The position numbers were made by a program, and so were the translations under genes. The notes under the pieces were generated by a model that saw only the letters and a program-made list of their open reading frames with translations, was not told the origin of the DNA and did not search any database. 64,000 nt of DNA from Rhodococcus tukisamuensis NBRC 100609 (GTDB lineage: Bacteria; Actinomycetota; Actinomycetes; Mycobacteriales; Mycobacteriaceae), in the NCBI RefSeq assembly GCF_001894985.1, contig NZ_BCXG01000018.1:1-64000 (forward strand), read 5' to 3'. Shown here piece by piece: positions 16,566-26,488 of the stretch; position 1 is the first letter of the stretch, and each line of letters opens with the position of its first letter.

Positions 16566-17852
16566 CTACAGCGGGCGGGCAGTTCTCGAAGCTCGAGCCG
16601 CCTGAGCCACATCCGCCACCCGCCTCGCCGCCACTGCCGCAACGAGCCGCACCAGGTCCGGTGCTGTGCCGACGTCCAGGCCGGTGAGTGTGGCGACCTT
16701 CCGCAGCCTGTAGACCACCGTGTTCGGGTGCACGTGCAACGCAGCAGCCGCGGCGGACCTGTCGCAGCCCGCATCGAGGTACGACTCCAGGGTCTCGAGC
16801 AAGACCGGTCGGGACTCCAACGGCGACAGAAGGTCCGCAAGCAACGGCGTCGCTGCGCTCGGCCGGGTCAGGTGATATTCGAGCGCGAGGTCCCGGAGTC
16901 GCACGGTGCCATTGCCGCGCCCGCAGCGGCGGGCGACGTCGAGGACCTCCTGGGCCTGCTCGTACGCCTGTGGCACTTCCTGTGGCGCGGCCACCGACAC
17001 TGCCGTCAGGACCTCGGCGCCGATCGTCCGTTCCATGTCCCGCAGGTTCCGGCTCAGTTGCGCGTACTGAGGGCTGTCCTGCCAGTCGTCCACTCCCGGG
17101 TCGGGCTCGAGAATCGGGATCAGGACACCGCCGCCGCTGCTGGTGAGCATGCTCAACGCGTGGTCTCGGCCGACGTTGTCCAGCTCGCGCTGCAATCGCC
17201 GTACCTTCCGGCGTTCTGCCACCACAGCATCGATATCGGCTGACCGCTCGTCCGGGTGAGGTTCGACGTGGAGCGAAAGCACCCAGTACAGGCGCGGAAG
17301 ATTGACACCGAACCGCTCCGCCGCTCCCGTTGAGTTCGATCCGGACGTCAACTCCAGGAACAACTCTCGCCGCGCTGGGTCGTCCTCGCCGTGAACCGAC
17401 GGATCGGAGCCGTAACCCGCCAACACCGCGGTGGTGGCTGCCCGCAGGTGCTTGTGCAGCAGCGCCCCGGCCCGCGACAGGTCAGTGGTGTCCTCGGGTC
17501 CGGCGAGGTCACCAATCAAGTTCCACCAGTGCTCCACAGCGAGGTGATACGCGTGCAGCACATCCGCCAGCGGAACCAGCTCCTCCGCCCGCCTCCGCGC
17601 CGATTCACTGATCTGCATCAATCCCTCGTCGCCCGTCGCCTGCGCCGACCGCAGGCTCGAGATGAGCGCCTCGAAGTTGCACAGGATGATCGCCGCGACG
17701 TCGCTGCGTACCGCTTCTTCCGGCAGCAACCGATAGAACGGCACCTGCCGCCAAATCAACGCGATGGTCTCCGCCACGATCGTGTGGGTGCGCTGGGCGA
17801 GCTGATCGGCGACCGGTCGGCCGCCGATAACAATGATTTTGTCTACAGGCAC
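16566..17852 (-). CDS. PucR/CdaR-type helix-turn-helix regulator
   Basis: The 428-residue protein has a helical N-terminal sensor-like region (IWRQVPFYRLLPEEAVRSDV, EELVPLADVLHAYH) and a middle GGDEF-like region. The C-terminal PucR helix-turn-helix reads LLETLESYLDAGCDRSAAAAALHVHPNTVVYRLRKV (about residues 355-392). Such regulators often control genes for purine, aromatic or amino-acid use. It is transcribed away from the MFS and hydrolase genes at 18367-20609, which are its likely targets. Confidence 0.88.
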   Translation of the reverse strand: MPVDKIIVIGGRPVADQLAQRTHTIVAETIALIWRQVPFYRLLPEEAVRSDVAAIILCNFEALISSLRSAQATGDEGLMQISESARRRAEELVPLADVLHAYHLAVEHWWNLIGDLAGPEDTTDLSRAGALLHKHLRAATTAVLAGYGSDPSVHGEDDPARRELFLELTSGSNSTGAAERFGVNLPRLYWVLSLHVEPHPDERSADIDAVVAERRKVRRLQRELDNVGRDHALSMLTSSGGGVLIPILEPDPGVDDWQDSPQYAQLSRNLRDMERTIGAEVLTAVSVAAPQEVPQAYEQAQEVLDVARRCGRGNGTVRLRDLALEYHLTRPSAATPLLADLLSPLESRPVLLETLESYLDAGCDRSAAAAALHVHPNTVVYRLRKVATLTGLDVGTAPDLVRLVAAVAARRVADVAQAARASRTARPL

Positions 17853-17986
17853 AACACTTCTCCGATAGTCGGTTCACTCGAACAACGACGACCTGTCGCT
17901 TTCCGGTGAGTATGTAATACGCGTCACTCCCGGATCGACAAATTCGACCGCATGGAGCCCGCCCGCCGACCACAGGAGGTGTCCCC

Positions 17987-18238
17987 GTGCGTTCCGTGAT
18001 CCGAACCGTCTGCACCGCGACTGCCGCGGCCTGTCTGCCGGCCATCGACGCCAACCCGTTCACCACGGCACTCCGCTGCCTCAACCCGCTTCCGGAGCCG
18101 TCCGGCACCTCGTGTTCCGACACTTTCACCGCCCGTGGTGTCGACCGGCAGCGCGCACCAATCGACCAGATCGCCCCGCAGTGGGGAACGACGCTCGACG
18201 CGAGCCGGGGCGCACCACGCGGCCGCCGTGCCCGCTGA
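17987..18238 (+). CDS. possible small protein or decayed secreted protein
   Basis: GTG 17987 has a perfect AGGAGGT ribosome-binding site six bases upstream. The 83-residue product begins with a signal-like stretch (RTVCTATAAACLPA) and then loses any recognisable pattern, ending in an Arg-rich tail. It could be a short leader gene or the start of a decayed exported protein. No family was recognised. Confidence 0.35.
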   Translation: MRSVIRTVCTATAAACLPAIDANPFTTALRCLNPLPEPSGTSCSDTFTARGVDRQRAPIDQIAPQWGTTLDASRGAPRGRRAR

Positions 18239-18366
18239 ATCCGCTGCGCCACTGCACCCGACCGCACTGGGCATACGGGCGAACGGCGCCTCCGTCGCCG
18301 AACCGAACCACTGATCCTCCCTCCCCAGCCCACTCACCACCCTTCCCTTCGACACCGAGGACTCCC

Positions 18367-19716
18367 ATGTCGCTGCGTCAGACCGTGACGGGCACCCCAG
18401 CCCCGGACACCGGCCGCACCACAATTCTCAGCGGGGCGCTGGTCGCCCTGTTTCTCGCCAACCTTCTCAACTTCTTCGACCGGTCGATCCCCTCGGTCGT
18501 CGCCGAGCCGATCAAGAACGAATTCGCCCTCAGTGACCTGCAGTTGGGCCTGATCACGTCGGCCTTCACCCTGGTGTACGCGATCGCGGGACTGCCGCTC
18601 GGGCGCCTCGCCGACCGCGGAAACCGGCCCGGAATCATCGGTGTCGGACTGCTCGTGTGGAGTGGTCTGACCGCAGCCACCGGCGCCGCGGGCAACTACA
18701 TGTTGTTCATCCTCGTCCGACTCGGCGTCGGTGTAGGAGAGGCCGCCTTCACCCCGGCGGCCAACTCGATGATCGGCGACCTCTACCCGGCCGATCGCCG
18801 TTCCCGCGCCGTCGGCGTCTTCATGCTCGGACTCCCGATGGGGCTGATGCTGGCCTACTTCACGGTCGGCAGGATCGCCGAGACCTTCGACTCGTGGCGG
18901 GCACCGTTCTTCGTCGCGGCGGTCCCGGGCGTCATCCTCGCACTCGTGATGCTCCGGATGCGCGATCCCGAACGCGGTGGTGCTGAACAGGTCTCGATCA
19001 CAGAAACCGGTTCGGTCCCGCGGCCGATCCGCCTCCTGCTGTCGATCCCGACGCTGCGCTGGCTGATCCTCGCCGGCTTGACCTTCAATTTCGCGGCGTA
19101 CGCGGTCAACTCCTTCACCGTCCCGCTCCTGATGCGGCAGTACGAACTGAAGCTGACGTCCGCGGCCGTCGTCACCGGTGTCGTCGTCGGGCTCACCGGG
19201 TTGTTCGGCCTGTTGCTGGGGGCCCGCTACGCCGACCGGGCCTCGGCCACCTCGCCGCGCGCCCGGCTGATGATCGGCGTCATCACCAGCGCCGGCGCGG
19301 CGCCGCTGACCGCGTTGGCGCTGATGCAGAACGGCGGCAGCGTTTTCCTGTTCGCCCTGTTGTTCTCGCTCGGCTGGCTGCTTGCCTACGGCTTCTACAT
19401 CAGCGTGTATCCCGCGATTCACGACGTCGTCGTTCCGCAGCTACGTGCCACAGCCACCGCACTGTTCTTTGCCGCGATGTACCTACTCGGAGGATTTGCC
19501 GGACCGGTTGTGGTCGGCGGTATCTCCGACTGGTTCGCCCAACGTGCGGCACGCAGCGCAGGCGTGCAGGGCGTGTCGCAGTTCGCGGGCCAGGGGCTCA
19601 ACTCCGCGCTCTACCTGGTGCCGGTGATGCTCGCACTGACCGCGGTTTTCATCTACCTCGCTACCCGTCGGGTGGATGTGGACTCAATTCGTATGCGGTC
19701 CAGTCTCGCCGACTGA
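18367..19716 (+). CDS. MFS transporter (spinster-like)
   Basis: This 449-residue transporter has 12 membrane segments. It shows NLLNFFDRSIPSVVAEPIKNEF at the first helix, GLPLGRLADRGNRPGII (the MFS loop 2-3 signature) and VRLGVGVGEAAFTPAANSMI, which resembles the spinster/aromatic-acid type. A short cytoplasmic tail ends RRVDVDSIRMR. It precedes the secreted hydrolase gene by 32 bases, so the two are probably co-transcribed and may take up the hydrolase products (inference). The PucR gene upstream is divergent. Confidence 0.88.
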   Translation: MSLRQTVTGTPAPDTGRTTILSGALVALFLANLLNFFDRSIPSVVAEPIKNEFALSDLQLGLITSAFTLVYAIAGLPLGRLADRGNRPGIIGVGLLVWSGLTAATGAAGNYMLFILVRLGVGVGEAAFTPAANSMIGDLYPADRRSRAVGVFMLGLPMGLMLAYFTVGRIAETFDSWRAPFFVAAVPGVILALVMLRMRDPERGGAEQVSITETGSVPRPIRLLLSIPTLRWLILAGLTFNFAAYAVNSFTVPLLMRQYELKLTSAAVVTGVVVGLTGLFGLLLGARYADRASATSPRARLMIGVITSAGAAPLTALALMQNGGSVFLFALLFSLGWLLAYGFYISVYPAIHDVVVPQLRATATALFFAAMYLLGGFAGPVVVGGISDWFAQRAARSAGVQGVSQFAGQGLNSALYLVPVMLALTAVFIYLATRRVDVDSIRMRSSLAD

Positions 19717-19748
19717 CCGTGCCGATCAACTTCGAAAGGTAGACCTTC

Positions 19749-20609
19749 ATGCGAAAATCCCTCAAACTGTTCGCGAATGCTGCAGCGACGGTTGCGCTGT
19801 GCGCGACACTCGGGCTCGCGGGCCCGGCCGGAACGGCGGCCGCCGAGGCGCCCGGCATCCCGAGCGTCGGGCACGACTGGGCGGGTGCAGGGCCGTACAC
19901 GCCGAACGTCTCGATCGGGCTGGTACATACTCTGTACTACCCGCGTGAGCTCGGCGCACGCGGCGAGAAGCACCCCGTTGTGATCTGGGGGAACGGGACC
20001 GGAGTGCTCCCCGGTGCGTACACCTCGTTGTTGCGCCACTACGCCAGCCACGGATTCATCGTGGTCGCCGCCAATACCCCGGCGAGCAACTTCGCCGTCA
20101 CCATGCGGTCGGGAATTGACCTCATCGCGGGCAAGGCGTCCAGCCCATCGAGCGTCTTCTTCGACAAAGTCGACCTGGAACATATTGGTGCGGTGGGGCA
20201 CTCACAGGGCGGGTCTGCAGCGATCAATGCCGCAATCGACGACCGCGTCGACACCGCCGTCGCGATCCAGCCAGGCCCGCTCAACGATGTCGACCTCATC
20301 GACGAGCCCGTTCTCTATCTCGCCGGCGAGGCCGACGCAATCGTCTGGCCGGCGGTGGTGCGGGCGATGTACGAGGACGCCGATCACGTGCCCGCCGAGT
20401 ATCTGGAACTGCGTGGCGCTACGCACTTCGGCACATCGATCTCCGGCGGCGACATGCGCGGACCGAGCACGGCGTGGCTGCGGTACTGGCTACTCGACGA
20501 TCCGAACGCCCGCACGGAGTTCTTCGGCGCGAGCTGCGGATACTGCTCTGACACCCAGCAGTTCTCGGACTTCGATCGCAACGAGTTGGCCCGGCAGATC
20601 CCGGGCTGA
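19749..20609 (+). CDS. secreted alpha/beta hydrolase
   Basis: This is a 286-residue exported hydrolase. Residues 1-33 form a signal peptide (ATVALCATLGLAGPAGTAAAEA). The catalytic nucleophile elbow is GHSQGG. An oxyanion strand HPVVIWGNGTG, the acid in LYLAGEADAIV and the histidine in RGATHFGT complete the expected triad. The pattern is that of chlorophyllase/PET-hydrolase-like esterases. Four cysteines near the end (ASCGYCSD) may form a disulfide. It follows the MFS gene and ends at a strong terminator. Confidence 0.85.
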   Translation: MRKSLKLFANAAATVALCATLGLAGPAGTAAAEAPGIPSVGHDWAGAGPYTPNVSIGLVHTLYYPRELGARGEKHPVVIWGNGTGVLPGAYTSLLRHYASHGFIVVAANTPASNFAVTMRSGIDLIAGKASSPSSVFFDKVDLEHIGAVGHSQGGSAAINAAIDDRVDTAVAIQPGPLNDVDLIDEPVLYLAGEADAIVWPAVVRAMYEDADHVPAEYLELRGATHFGTSISGGDMRGPSTAWLRYWLLDDPNARTEFFGASCGYCSDTQQFSDFDRNELARQIPG

Positions 20610-20657
20610 CGGTCAAGTCCCGCACTGGTGGCACTGTGTGCGCTGCGCACAGCGGAT

Positions 20658-20694
20658 GTCACCCCGTCGAAGGCATGGTCTTCGACGGGGTGAC
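20658..20694. terminator. hairpin terminator between convergent hydrolase genes
   Basis: Perfect 15-base arms (20658-20672 and 20680-20694) with a 7-base loop lie between the stop codons of the convergent secreted hydrolase and carboxylesterase genes. Confidence 0.8.
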
Positions 20695-20773
20695 GAGCGC
20701 ATCGATCAGCGGTGCCGGTGCCTCGTCGCGATCGCCGGCACGTGGCCGAACTCGACGAGGCAGGCAGCCGTGG

Positions 20774-22282
20774 TCACCGGATCCCGCGCCACAATTGCCG
20801 TTGCGGTGCATGTGGATCCGTCTGCACGGCGGAGACGGTGTCGAAGCACATCGTCGCTCGGTCGCGAACGGTGTACGGCGCCCAGCCGGGGTCGCCGTGT
20901 GTCGCGAATGCGATCCACGCGGCATGCATGGTGTCGGCCAAGTCCTGCGGCGGACGCATTCCCACGACGTTCTCGAACCCGCCGAGGCCGAGATTGTCGA
21001 AGACGAACGGGATCTCGGCGGTATGGCAAGCGCCCAGCCGACCGTCGAACGTCGGTGGTTGCCAGCTGAATTCGTAGACGTAGGTGCGTCCACGGCCGTT
21101 CTCGGAATGCGCCTCGGCCAACCGGATTGCCGGTATCCGGTAGAACCAGTCGGTGCCGACGGCCGCGAGCAGGTCCCCGGGGCCGGCATGCGGATCGGCG
21201 TCCCGGTAAACCGCCAGCGCGACCTCGGGATCGAGTCCGTACGCGGCGACCGCGCCCCGCGACAATTCGGGTGTCACCGCGTCGATCGCGCCGACTGGAA
21301 CCAGGAAATAGCGGAACTCCTCGGTGTTGCATCCGATCAGTACGTCGACGTCGCCGCCGGCGCCGGAGGCGATCGCCTCGGGCGGCACGACCGGGAGTAG
21401 TTCGCCGTCCACCACGGGTTCGAACGGCATGAGGTTGCGCGTCACCTCACCCCACCGCCGCGGATCAGGGTCGGCCGACACCGCGGCCCGCAGTTGTTGC
21501 TGGGCGGCCAGTACCCGGTCCGCGGGCACAGCGGCGAGGGCTTCCGTGGTCGGTGAAATCCCCAGCAGCGCGGCCAGTTCGGCCGAGATCCGGTCGGCGG
21601 TCTCGGACCGTATCGTGTGGTGGGCCGCACCGCTCTGCAGGATTGCACGCTGGAACAAGCCTTCGGCTTGTGGGACGGCGAGCAGCGCGCCGATGCTCAT
21701 CGCGCCTGCCGATTCGCCGAACACCGTGACTTCCTCGGGATTGCCGCCGAAGGCTGCGATATTGTCGCGGACCCAGCGCAACGCCGCGATCTGATCGCGC
21801 AGGCCGAGATTCGTGGTCTGCCCGCGCAGATGCCCGAACCCGTCGATGCCGAGCCGGTAGTTGATGGTCACCAGGACGACACCGTCGCGGGCGAATGCGG
21901 TGCCGTCGTAGACGGTCGCCGAGCCGGATCCGTTGGTGAACGCACCGCCGTGGATCCACACCATCACCGGCGCCGTGCCGTTCGGGTCCGGGGTCCACAC
22001 GTTGAGGTTCAGGTAGTCCTCGCCCGGGATGAACACTTCGGAGATCAGCGCATCATATGGGGGCGCGTACGGGGAGGCTGGTGCCGTGGGCCCGTACCCG
22101 CTCGCGTCTCGCACGCCGTCCCACCGCGGACATGGCTGGGGTGGTGCGAATCGTCGCGCACCAACCGGTGCGGCCGCATAAGGAATGCCCTTGAACGAGA
22201 CCACACCCGTGGCCTCGTCCGAACGGCCGCGGACCGCTCCGGCGGCGGTGGCGACAACCGTGCTCTGCACGGCGCGCGTCAT
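20774..22282 (-). CDS. type B carboxylesterase
   Basis: The 502-residue protein shows [16 protein letters not shown] near the start, [12 protein letters not shown], the oxyanion hole [12 protein letters not shown], and the nucleophile motif GESAGAMS. A late [15 protein letters not shown] segment carries the catalytic histidine. It hydrolyses carboxylic esters in the cytosol (no signal peptide). Its ATG 22282 overlaps the stop codon of the TetR gene (ATGA), so the two are translationally coupled in one operon. Confidence 0.9.
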   Translation of the reverse strand: MTRAVQSTVVATAAGAVRGRSDEATGVVSFKGIPYAAAPVGARRFAPPQPCPRWDGVRDASGYGPTAPASPYAPPYDALISEVFIPGEDYLNLNVWTPDPNGTAPVMVWIHGGAFTNGSGSATVYDGTAFARDGVVLVTINYRLGIDGFGHLRGQTTNLGLRDQIAALRWVRDNIAAFGGNPEEVTVFGESAGAMSIGALLAVPQAEGLFQRAILQSGAAHHTIRSETADRISAELAALLGISPTTEALAAVPADRVLAAQQQLRAAVSADPDPRRWGEVTRNLMPFEPVVDGELLPVVPPEAIASGAGGDVDVLIGCNTEEFRYFLVPVGAIDAVTPELSRGAVAAYGLDPEVALAVYRDADPHAGPGDLLAAVGTDWFYRIPAIRLAEAHSENGRGRTYVYEFSWQPPTFDGRLGACHTAEIPFVFDNLGLGGFENVVGMRPPQDLADTMHAAWIAFATHGDPGWAPYTVRDRATMCFDTVSAVQTDPHAPQRQLWRGIR

Positions 22283-22935
22283 CGCACCGCTCCTTCGTCC
22301 GCTCCGGCGATACACAGGGCGTAGCGAACATAGTTGTCGGCCACCTCGTCCGGGGTGAACGGCTCGTCCGGCCCGAACCACTGCGCCACCTGCATGGACA
22401 TCCCGCCGATTGCTATCGCCCCCAGTTGGAGGCTCTCGATCCGGAAGACGCCGTCGCGGACACCGAGTTCGAGCGTATCGAGCAGCAGTCGGCTGCACGA
22501 CGACCGCAATTCCAACGCGGGGGCGGCCAACTCTTCCGGTAGCGCGTGTAGCTCCGAGTTCGTCACGACGGCCAGCAGGGGGAACTCGGTGTGCAGCAGC
22601 ACATGTGCGCGGACCAGCGCCGACAGCTGGGCCACCGCGGTGGGCTCGGCGGCAGCGAGTGCGTTCGTCAGCCGTGCATGCAGCTCGCGGTGTCCGATCA
22701 GGACCAGCTCCGCCAGGATCTGTTCCTTGGACCGGTAGTGCGCGTACAGGCTCGCCGAACTGATCCCGACCTCGCCGGCGATCTTGCGGATGGATACCGC
22801 GCTGTATCCGGATTCGGCGAAGAGTGCCAGTGCGGCTCGAAGTATCGTCCCCCTCGTTCCGGCAGACGTCACGCCCTCAGGTAGTTCGACGGGCCCTGCG
22901 GCCACCCGCCGCGGTTTCCATACCGACACATCCAC
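22279..22935 (-). CDS. TetR family transcriptional regulator
   Basis: This ~218-residue regulator starts at GTG 22935 behind AAGGAG. The DNA-binding helices are [47 protein letters not shown] (about residues 26-72). The frame is open further upstream, but that part lies in the divergent promoter region. It overlaps the carboxylesterase gene by four bases and is divergent from an acyl-CoA ligase. Several palindromes lie between them, so it probably represses both directions. Confidence 0.88.
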   Translation of the reverse strand: MDVSVWKPRRVAAGPVELPEGVTSAGTRGTILRAALALFAESGYSAVSIRKIAGEVGISSASLYAHYRSKEQILAELVLIGHRELHARLTNALAAAEPTAVAQLSALVRAHVLLHTEFPLLAVVTNSELHALPEELAAPALELRSSCSRLLLDTLELGVRDGVFRIESLQLGAIAIGGMSMQVAQWFGPDEPFTPDEVADNYVRYALCIAGADEGAVR

Positions 22936-22970
22936 GCGAGACTCCTTCGTTCGGCTCCGATTTTGCTTTC

Positions 22971-23047
22971 CTAACGATCGATCGGTTGACATCGTACGGG
23001 AGGTGGATCGATAGTTAGGCACTTCACAGTGACAACCGATCGATCGG
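22971..23047. promoter_or_regulatory. cluster of CGATCGAT palindromes between divergent genes
   Basis: CTAACGATCGATC (22971-22983) is mirrored by GATCGATAGTTAG (23006-23018). A third copy, AACCGATCGATCGG, lies at 23034-23047; it matches the inverted complement of the first site extended by GGTT. Three related sites in one 77-base divergent region are good candidates for TetR binding. Confidence 0.6.
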
Positions 23048-23060
23048 CAGGTCTACAAGC

Positions 23061-24572
23061 GTGACAAATCTGGCAACCACCCTGACGGCCTCGGCCCGGC
23101 GGCACCCCAACCGGATCGCGGTGATCTGCGGCGAGCAGCAACTCACCTACGCCGAACTGGAGACGGCCAGCACCATACTGGCGCTCGAACTGCGTGAGCG
23201 CGGGGTTCGATCCGGCGATCGCGTCGCCATGATGGTGCCGAATGTCCCGATGTTCGCGATCGCCTACTATGCGATCCTGCGGTCCGGCGCGATCGTGGTG
23301 CCCATGAATCCGCTCCTCAAACCCCGTGAAGTCGCGCACCAACTCGCCGACAGCACGGCGGCGCTGTTGCTCGCCTGGCACGAGGCCGCAGAGGCGATTC
23401 CCGGCGCGGCGCTTGCTGACGTCGAATGCGTTACGGTACATACGCATTCGACACTGAACCGGTCGCCGCTGCATGATGGCCAGGCCGCCGTGGAGCCCCG
23501 CAAACCCTCGGACACCGCGGTCGTCCTCTACACCTCGGGTACCACCGGCAAGCCGAAAGGCGCCGAGCTCACTCATCACAACCTCATGCGCAATCAGGAG
23601 GTCACCAGCACCAACCTGCTGAAGCTCACCGAGGACGACGTCGTGTTCGGAGGCCTGCCGCTGTTTCACGCGTTCGGGCAGACCGTGACCCTGACCTCGG
23701 CCATCGCCCACGGCGCATGCCTCACGCTGTTACCCCGATTCGACGCCACAGATGCACTGCAGGTCCTGACCCGCGACCGGGTCACGGTATTCGTCGCCGT
23801 GCCGACGATGTACGCCGCGCTGCTCGCGCACCCCGACCATGCCGACTATGACCTGAGCGCGCTGCGGGTCTGCGTGTCCGGCGGCGCGGCGTTGCCGGTG
23901 GAGACGCTGCATGCCTTCGAGAAACAGTTCGACACAACGATCCTCGAAGGATGGGGGCTGTCGGAGACCTCACCAGTGGCGTGCTTCAACCATCCGGACG
24001 CGATGCGCAAGGCCGGCAGTATCGGTACGCCGATCGACGGCATCAGAATGAGAGTCCTCGGCGAGGACGGGCGGGAAGTGGCCGTTGGGGAGGTCGGCGA
24101 ACTCGCGGTGCACGGCCACAACGTCATGAAGGGCTACTGGCGTCAGCCCGCCGCCACCGCGGCAGCGCTCTCGGATGGCTGGTTCCGGACTGGCGACCTC
24201 GGCCGGGTCGACACCGACGGGCACTACTGGATCATGGACCGGAAGAAGGACCTGATCATCCGCGGCGGATTCAACATCTACCCACGCGAGATCGAAGAGG
24301 TCCTCTACGAGTGCCCCGACGTCGAAATGGCCGCCGTCATCGGCATTCCCGCGCCCACCCTGGGCGAGGAGATCGGCGCTGCCGTCGTGCTCCGGCCCGG
24401 CTCACGAACGACGCCCGCGGAACTGCGAATCTTCGTCCGCGAACGTGTCGCGCCCTACAAGTACCCGCGGCACATCTGGCTGGTCGACGAACTTCCCAAG
24501 GGCGCCACCGGGAAGATCCTCAAACGCGCGATCGCCATACCCGACGGTGTCATCGCTGCTGTCTCGGCATGA
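23061..24572 (+). CDS. acyl-CoA synthetase (AMP-forming ligase)
   Basis: This 503-residue ANL-superfamily enzyme has the P-loop [28 protein letters not shown], the hinge region [32 protein letters not shown], and the C-terminal catalytic lysine in [13 protein letters not shown]. It activates a carboxylic acid to the acyl-adenylate and then the CoA thioester. The start is GTG 23061 with a weak AGG upstream. Divergence from the TetR/carboxylesterase operon suggests ester hydrolysis followed by CoA activation of the freed acid (inference). Confidence 0.9.
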   Translation: MTNLATTLTASARRHPNRIAVICGEQQLTYAELETASTILALELRERGVRSGDRVAMMVPNVPMFAIAYYAILRSGAIVVPMNPLLKPREVAHQLADSTAALLLAWHEAAEAIPGAALADVECVTVHTHSTLNRSPLHDGQAAVEPRKPSDTAVVLYTSGTTGKPKGAELTHHNLMRNQEVTSTNLLKLTEDDVVFGGLPLFHAFGQTVTLTSAIAHGACLTLLPRFDATDALQVLTRDRVTVFVAVPTMYAALLAHPDHADYDLSALRVCVSGGAALPVETLHAFEKQFDTTILEGWGLSETSPVACFNHPDAMRKAGSIGTPIDGIRMRVLGEDGREVAVGEVGELAVHGHNVMKGYWRQPAATAAALSDGWFRTGDLGRVDTDGHYWIMDRKKDLIIRGGFNIYPREIEEVLYECPDVEMAAVIGIPAPTLGEEIGAAVVLRPGSRTTPAELRIFVRERVAPYKYPRHIWLVDELPKGATGKILKRAIAIPDGVIAAVSA

Positions 24573-25129
24573 GAACAGCCACGCCGGCGAGGGGCCGGAA
24601 CGACCGCCGCGGGGTGATCTGCGAGTCGCTCAGTCGGCGATCGGTTCCCTCGTCACACCGGGCACCCGGTCAACCTCTGTTGCCGTCTCCTCGGGGTCAG
24701 TGGCCGAGCGCGCGCTGGAACTGATGTGCCGACGTGCGCAGTCGCGGGCCACATTCGGCAAGCCGATCGCTGACAACGCCAACATTCAGGACTCGATCGC
24801 GGAGGCGCGCGTCGACATCGAGGGCGATGCGCACGACTACCTCCGGCAGTCCCAGCGAGCGGATGCGGGCAGCGTGCTCCTCCGGCGTCATGCCTTCCAA
24901 TCACCTGCATGAACCTGAGGCCGCTGCTCGTCGTGTCGGCATTCGTCCGATCGGGGTCGCCCACCACCGTCGGTGTGGTGGCCGCGCCCGTTCCGTCGGT
25001 CACCGCTGCCGACGCCTCTCCCTCAACCTACTGGGCTCGCAGTCCGTCCTGGTGGCCCCGTCGTTTGCCCCCTGCGAACCGCATTCGTCGCCCTCAACCT
25101 GCGTCATCCCGCAACCCCTGCGAGCGCAG
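24573..25129. other. 557-bp region with gene fragments only
   Basis: The region contains an acyl-CoA dehydrogenase fragment (24700-24822, plus strand). It is directly followed on the minus strand by MTPEEHAARIRSLGLPEVVV (about 24900-24823), which looks like a piece of an NmrA-type protein. Nothing else was recognised. Confidence 0.5.
24700..24822 (+). pseudogene. acyl-CoA dehydrogenase fragment
   Basis: Forty-one residues ([20 protein letters not shown] followed by KPIADNANIQDSIAEARVDIE) match the C-terminal helical domain of acyl-CoA dehydrogenases, which normally sit in a ~400-residue protein. No start codon, N-terminal domain or remaining C-terminus is present. The match stops abruptly at 24822. 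Confidence 0.6.
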
Positions 25130-25771
25130 TTAGAACCCGCTGAGTTTGTTGCTGACATCGTCAGCGACCGCTAATCCGCATTCGCGCACCGACGTTGTGA
25201 ACTCTTGCTGTTTGCGAGTGGCGCGCGCCGTGAACTCATCGGCGGTTTCGCCATCTCTCGGTTCGACTCGGGTGGACAGTTCGAGGAAGTCCAGGTCCGC
25301 CACTTGCCACCTCTCCATGTCGACATCGAGCTTGCCCAGCCGCAGATCGGTCCACTTCGTCGATGCGATGTGTCCCAACGCCACCAACTGATCGACATGC
25401 AGCGGTGATTGGGCGCCGGTTTCCAGAAACTGCCGTTGAATACCGTCGAGTGCCCTCGCGGCATCATCGCCGGCCGTGACCGCCTCGAGTAGTGAGCCCT
25501 GCGTTCGGCTACTCACCAAGGATGCGGCCAACACGCGGCGCGGACCCGACCAATCACCTTCGATCCGATACTTCAACTTCACCCGGCCGTTGTGGACGTC
25601 GTCAATTTCAGTCTCCACGCCGCGTGTTGCCTTGACCTTCGCGACACCTGGACCGGGCTTGGGCCGTCGTGTCCGGCGTGCACCTTTCTGTGGGTGAGCC
25701 ACGGCGCGATCGACCGCGTCCTCCGGAACGGCCGCATACGGCTCGGCCGTGCGATGCCCCTTGCTCGGCAT
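25130..25771 (-). CDS. hypothetical protein
   Basis: About 213 residues from ATG 25771, which has GGGAG upstream. The N-terminal ~60 residues are basic and Pro-rich (HPQKGARRTRRPKPGPG). The rest is a charged, probably alpha-helical domain (AARALDGIQRQFLETGAQS, DEFTARATRKQQEFTTSVRECGL). No known family, signal peptide or membrane segment was recognised. The gene borders the accessory region and its start overlaps no intact gene. Confidence 0.6.
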   Translation of the reverse strand: MPSKGHRTAEPYAAVPEDAVDRAVAHPQKGARRTRRPKPGPGVAKVKATRGVETEIDDVHNGRVKLKYRIEGDWSGPRRVLAASLVSSRTQGSLLEAVTAGDDAARALDGIQRQFLETGAQSPLHVDQLVALGHIASTKWTDLRLGKLDVDMERWQVADLDFLELSTRVEPRDGETADEFTARATRKQQEFTTSVRECGLAVADDVSNKLSGF

Positions 25772-25859
25772 GCTCCCGGCGCGAGGTCCGCCAGCCCGGA
25801 CCTGTGGGGCAAGGTCACCGAGGCGATGGACCGCGCCGCCTTCGGGAAGACCCCCGCAG

Positions 25860-26147
25860 GACAAGGCGTGGTGGCTGGCGATCCCCCTGGCCGCAATCCT
25901 CGGTCAGTGCTTCGCCTGGTTCTACCTGGTTCGCAGCTACCGGCTCCTGAACAGGGCCAACTACCAGATCGTCGGCGCCCTTGAGGAACGACTCCCGGCC
26001 TCCCCCTTCTGGCGTGCCGAATGGTGGGCCCTGGGTGATGGGAACGATCGGTCCCGGTACTGGCCCCTGTCCGACATCGAGCAGTGGATCCCCATTCTCT
26101 TCGCGCTTGCGTACATCTCGGGGTTCCTCACCGCTGTACTCGCCTGA
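25860..26147 (+). pseudogene. RipA-like small membrane protein, N-terminus missing
   Basis: The C-terminal ~95 residues contain KAWWLAIPLAAILGQCFAWF (membrane segment), then YRLLNRANYQIVGALEERLP and DIEQWIPILFALAYISG (second membrane segment). This resembles the RipA family of octameric membrane proteins. Expected upstream sequence is absent from this frame; a related piece (LWGKVTEAMDRAAFGKTP) lies in a different frame just before 25860. The gene therefore appears frameshifted or truncated. Confidence 0.45.
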
Positions 26148-26358
26148 GTTCCTGCGTCGGACTCTGGTTGCACGCGAACCCTTCCACTGATTGCAGCGAC
26201 CACCGACAGGATCGGGAAAGCGCGGCCAGCCCGGCGGACCTGTCAGCCGTCCCCGCGGGCCGGCGCCCTCGATGTGTGTCTGTCCCTGCGTGCTCGGGCG
26301 AAACGGCACGGTTTCCGATGGCCTCGAGCCGGGCCGCGTCGTGTAGATCGAAGAAGTC

Positions 26359-26374
26359 GAGTAGTCCACTACTC
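26359..26374. promoter_or_regulatory. palindromic box upstream of the propeller operon
   Basis: GAGTAGT-CC-ACTACTC is a 7-bp inverted repeat 115 bases before the ATG of the propeller-protease gene. The box at 34257-34272 before the P450 gene matches at 14 of 16 bases. Confidence 0.5.
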
Positions 26375-26488
26375 ATGTGCGTGGCGCCGACTGCGACGAC
26401 CATGAGACAGGCAGTTGTCGTCACCGCAGCCGGGGCCGGGTCTCGGTCGCACGAGCTGTGGTTGGGTTCTCGAGGGAAGGTGTTTCGA

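Noticed and set aside
17826-17850. GATTTTGTCT resembling the right-end repeat, at the start of the PucR gene
   Set aside because: Only ~9 bases match, it is a single copy and it lies within coding sequence.
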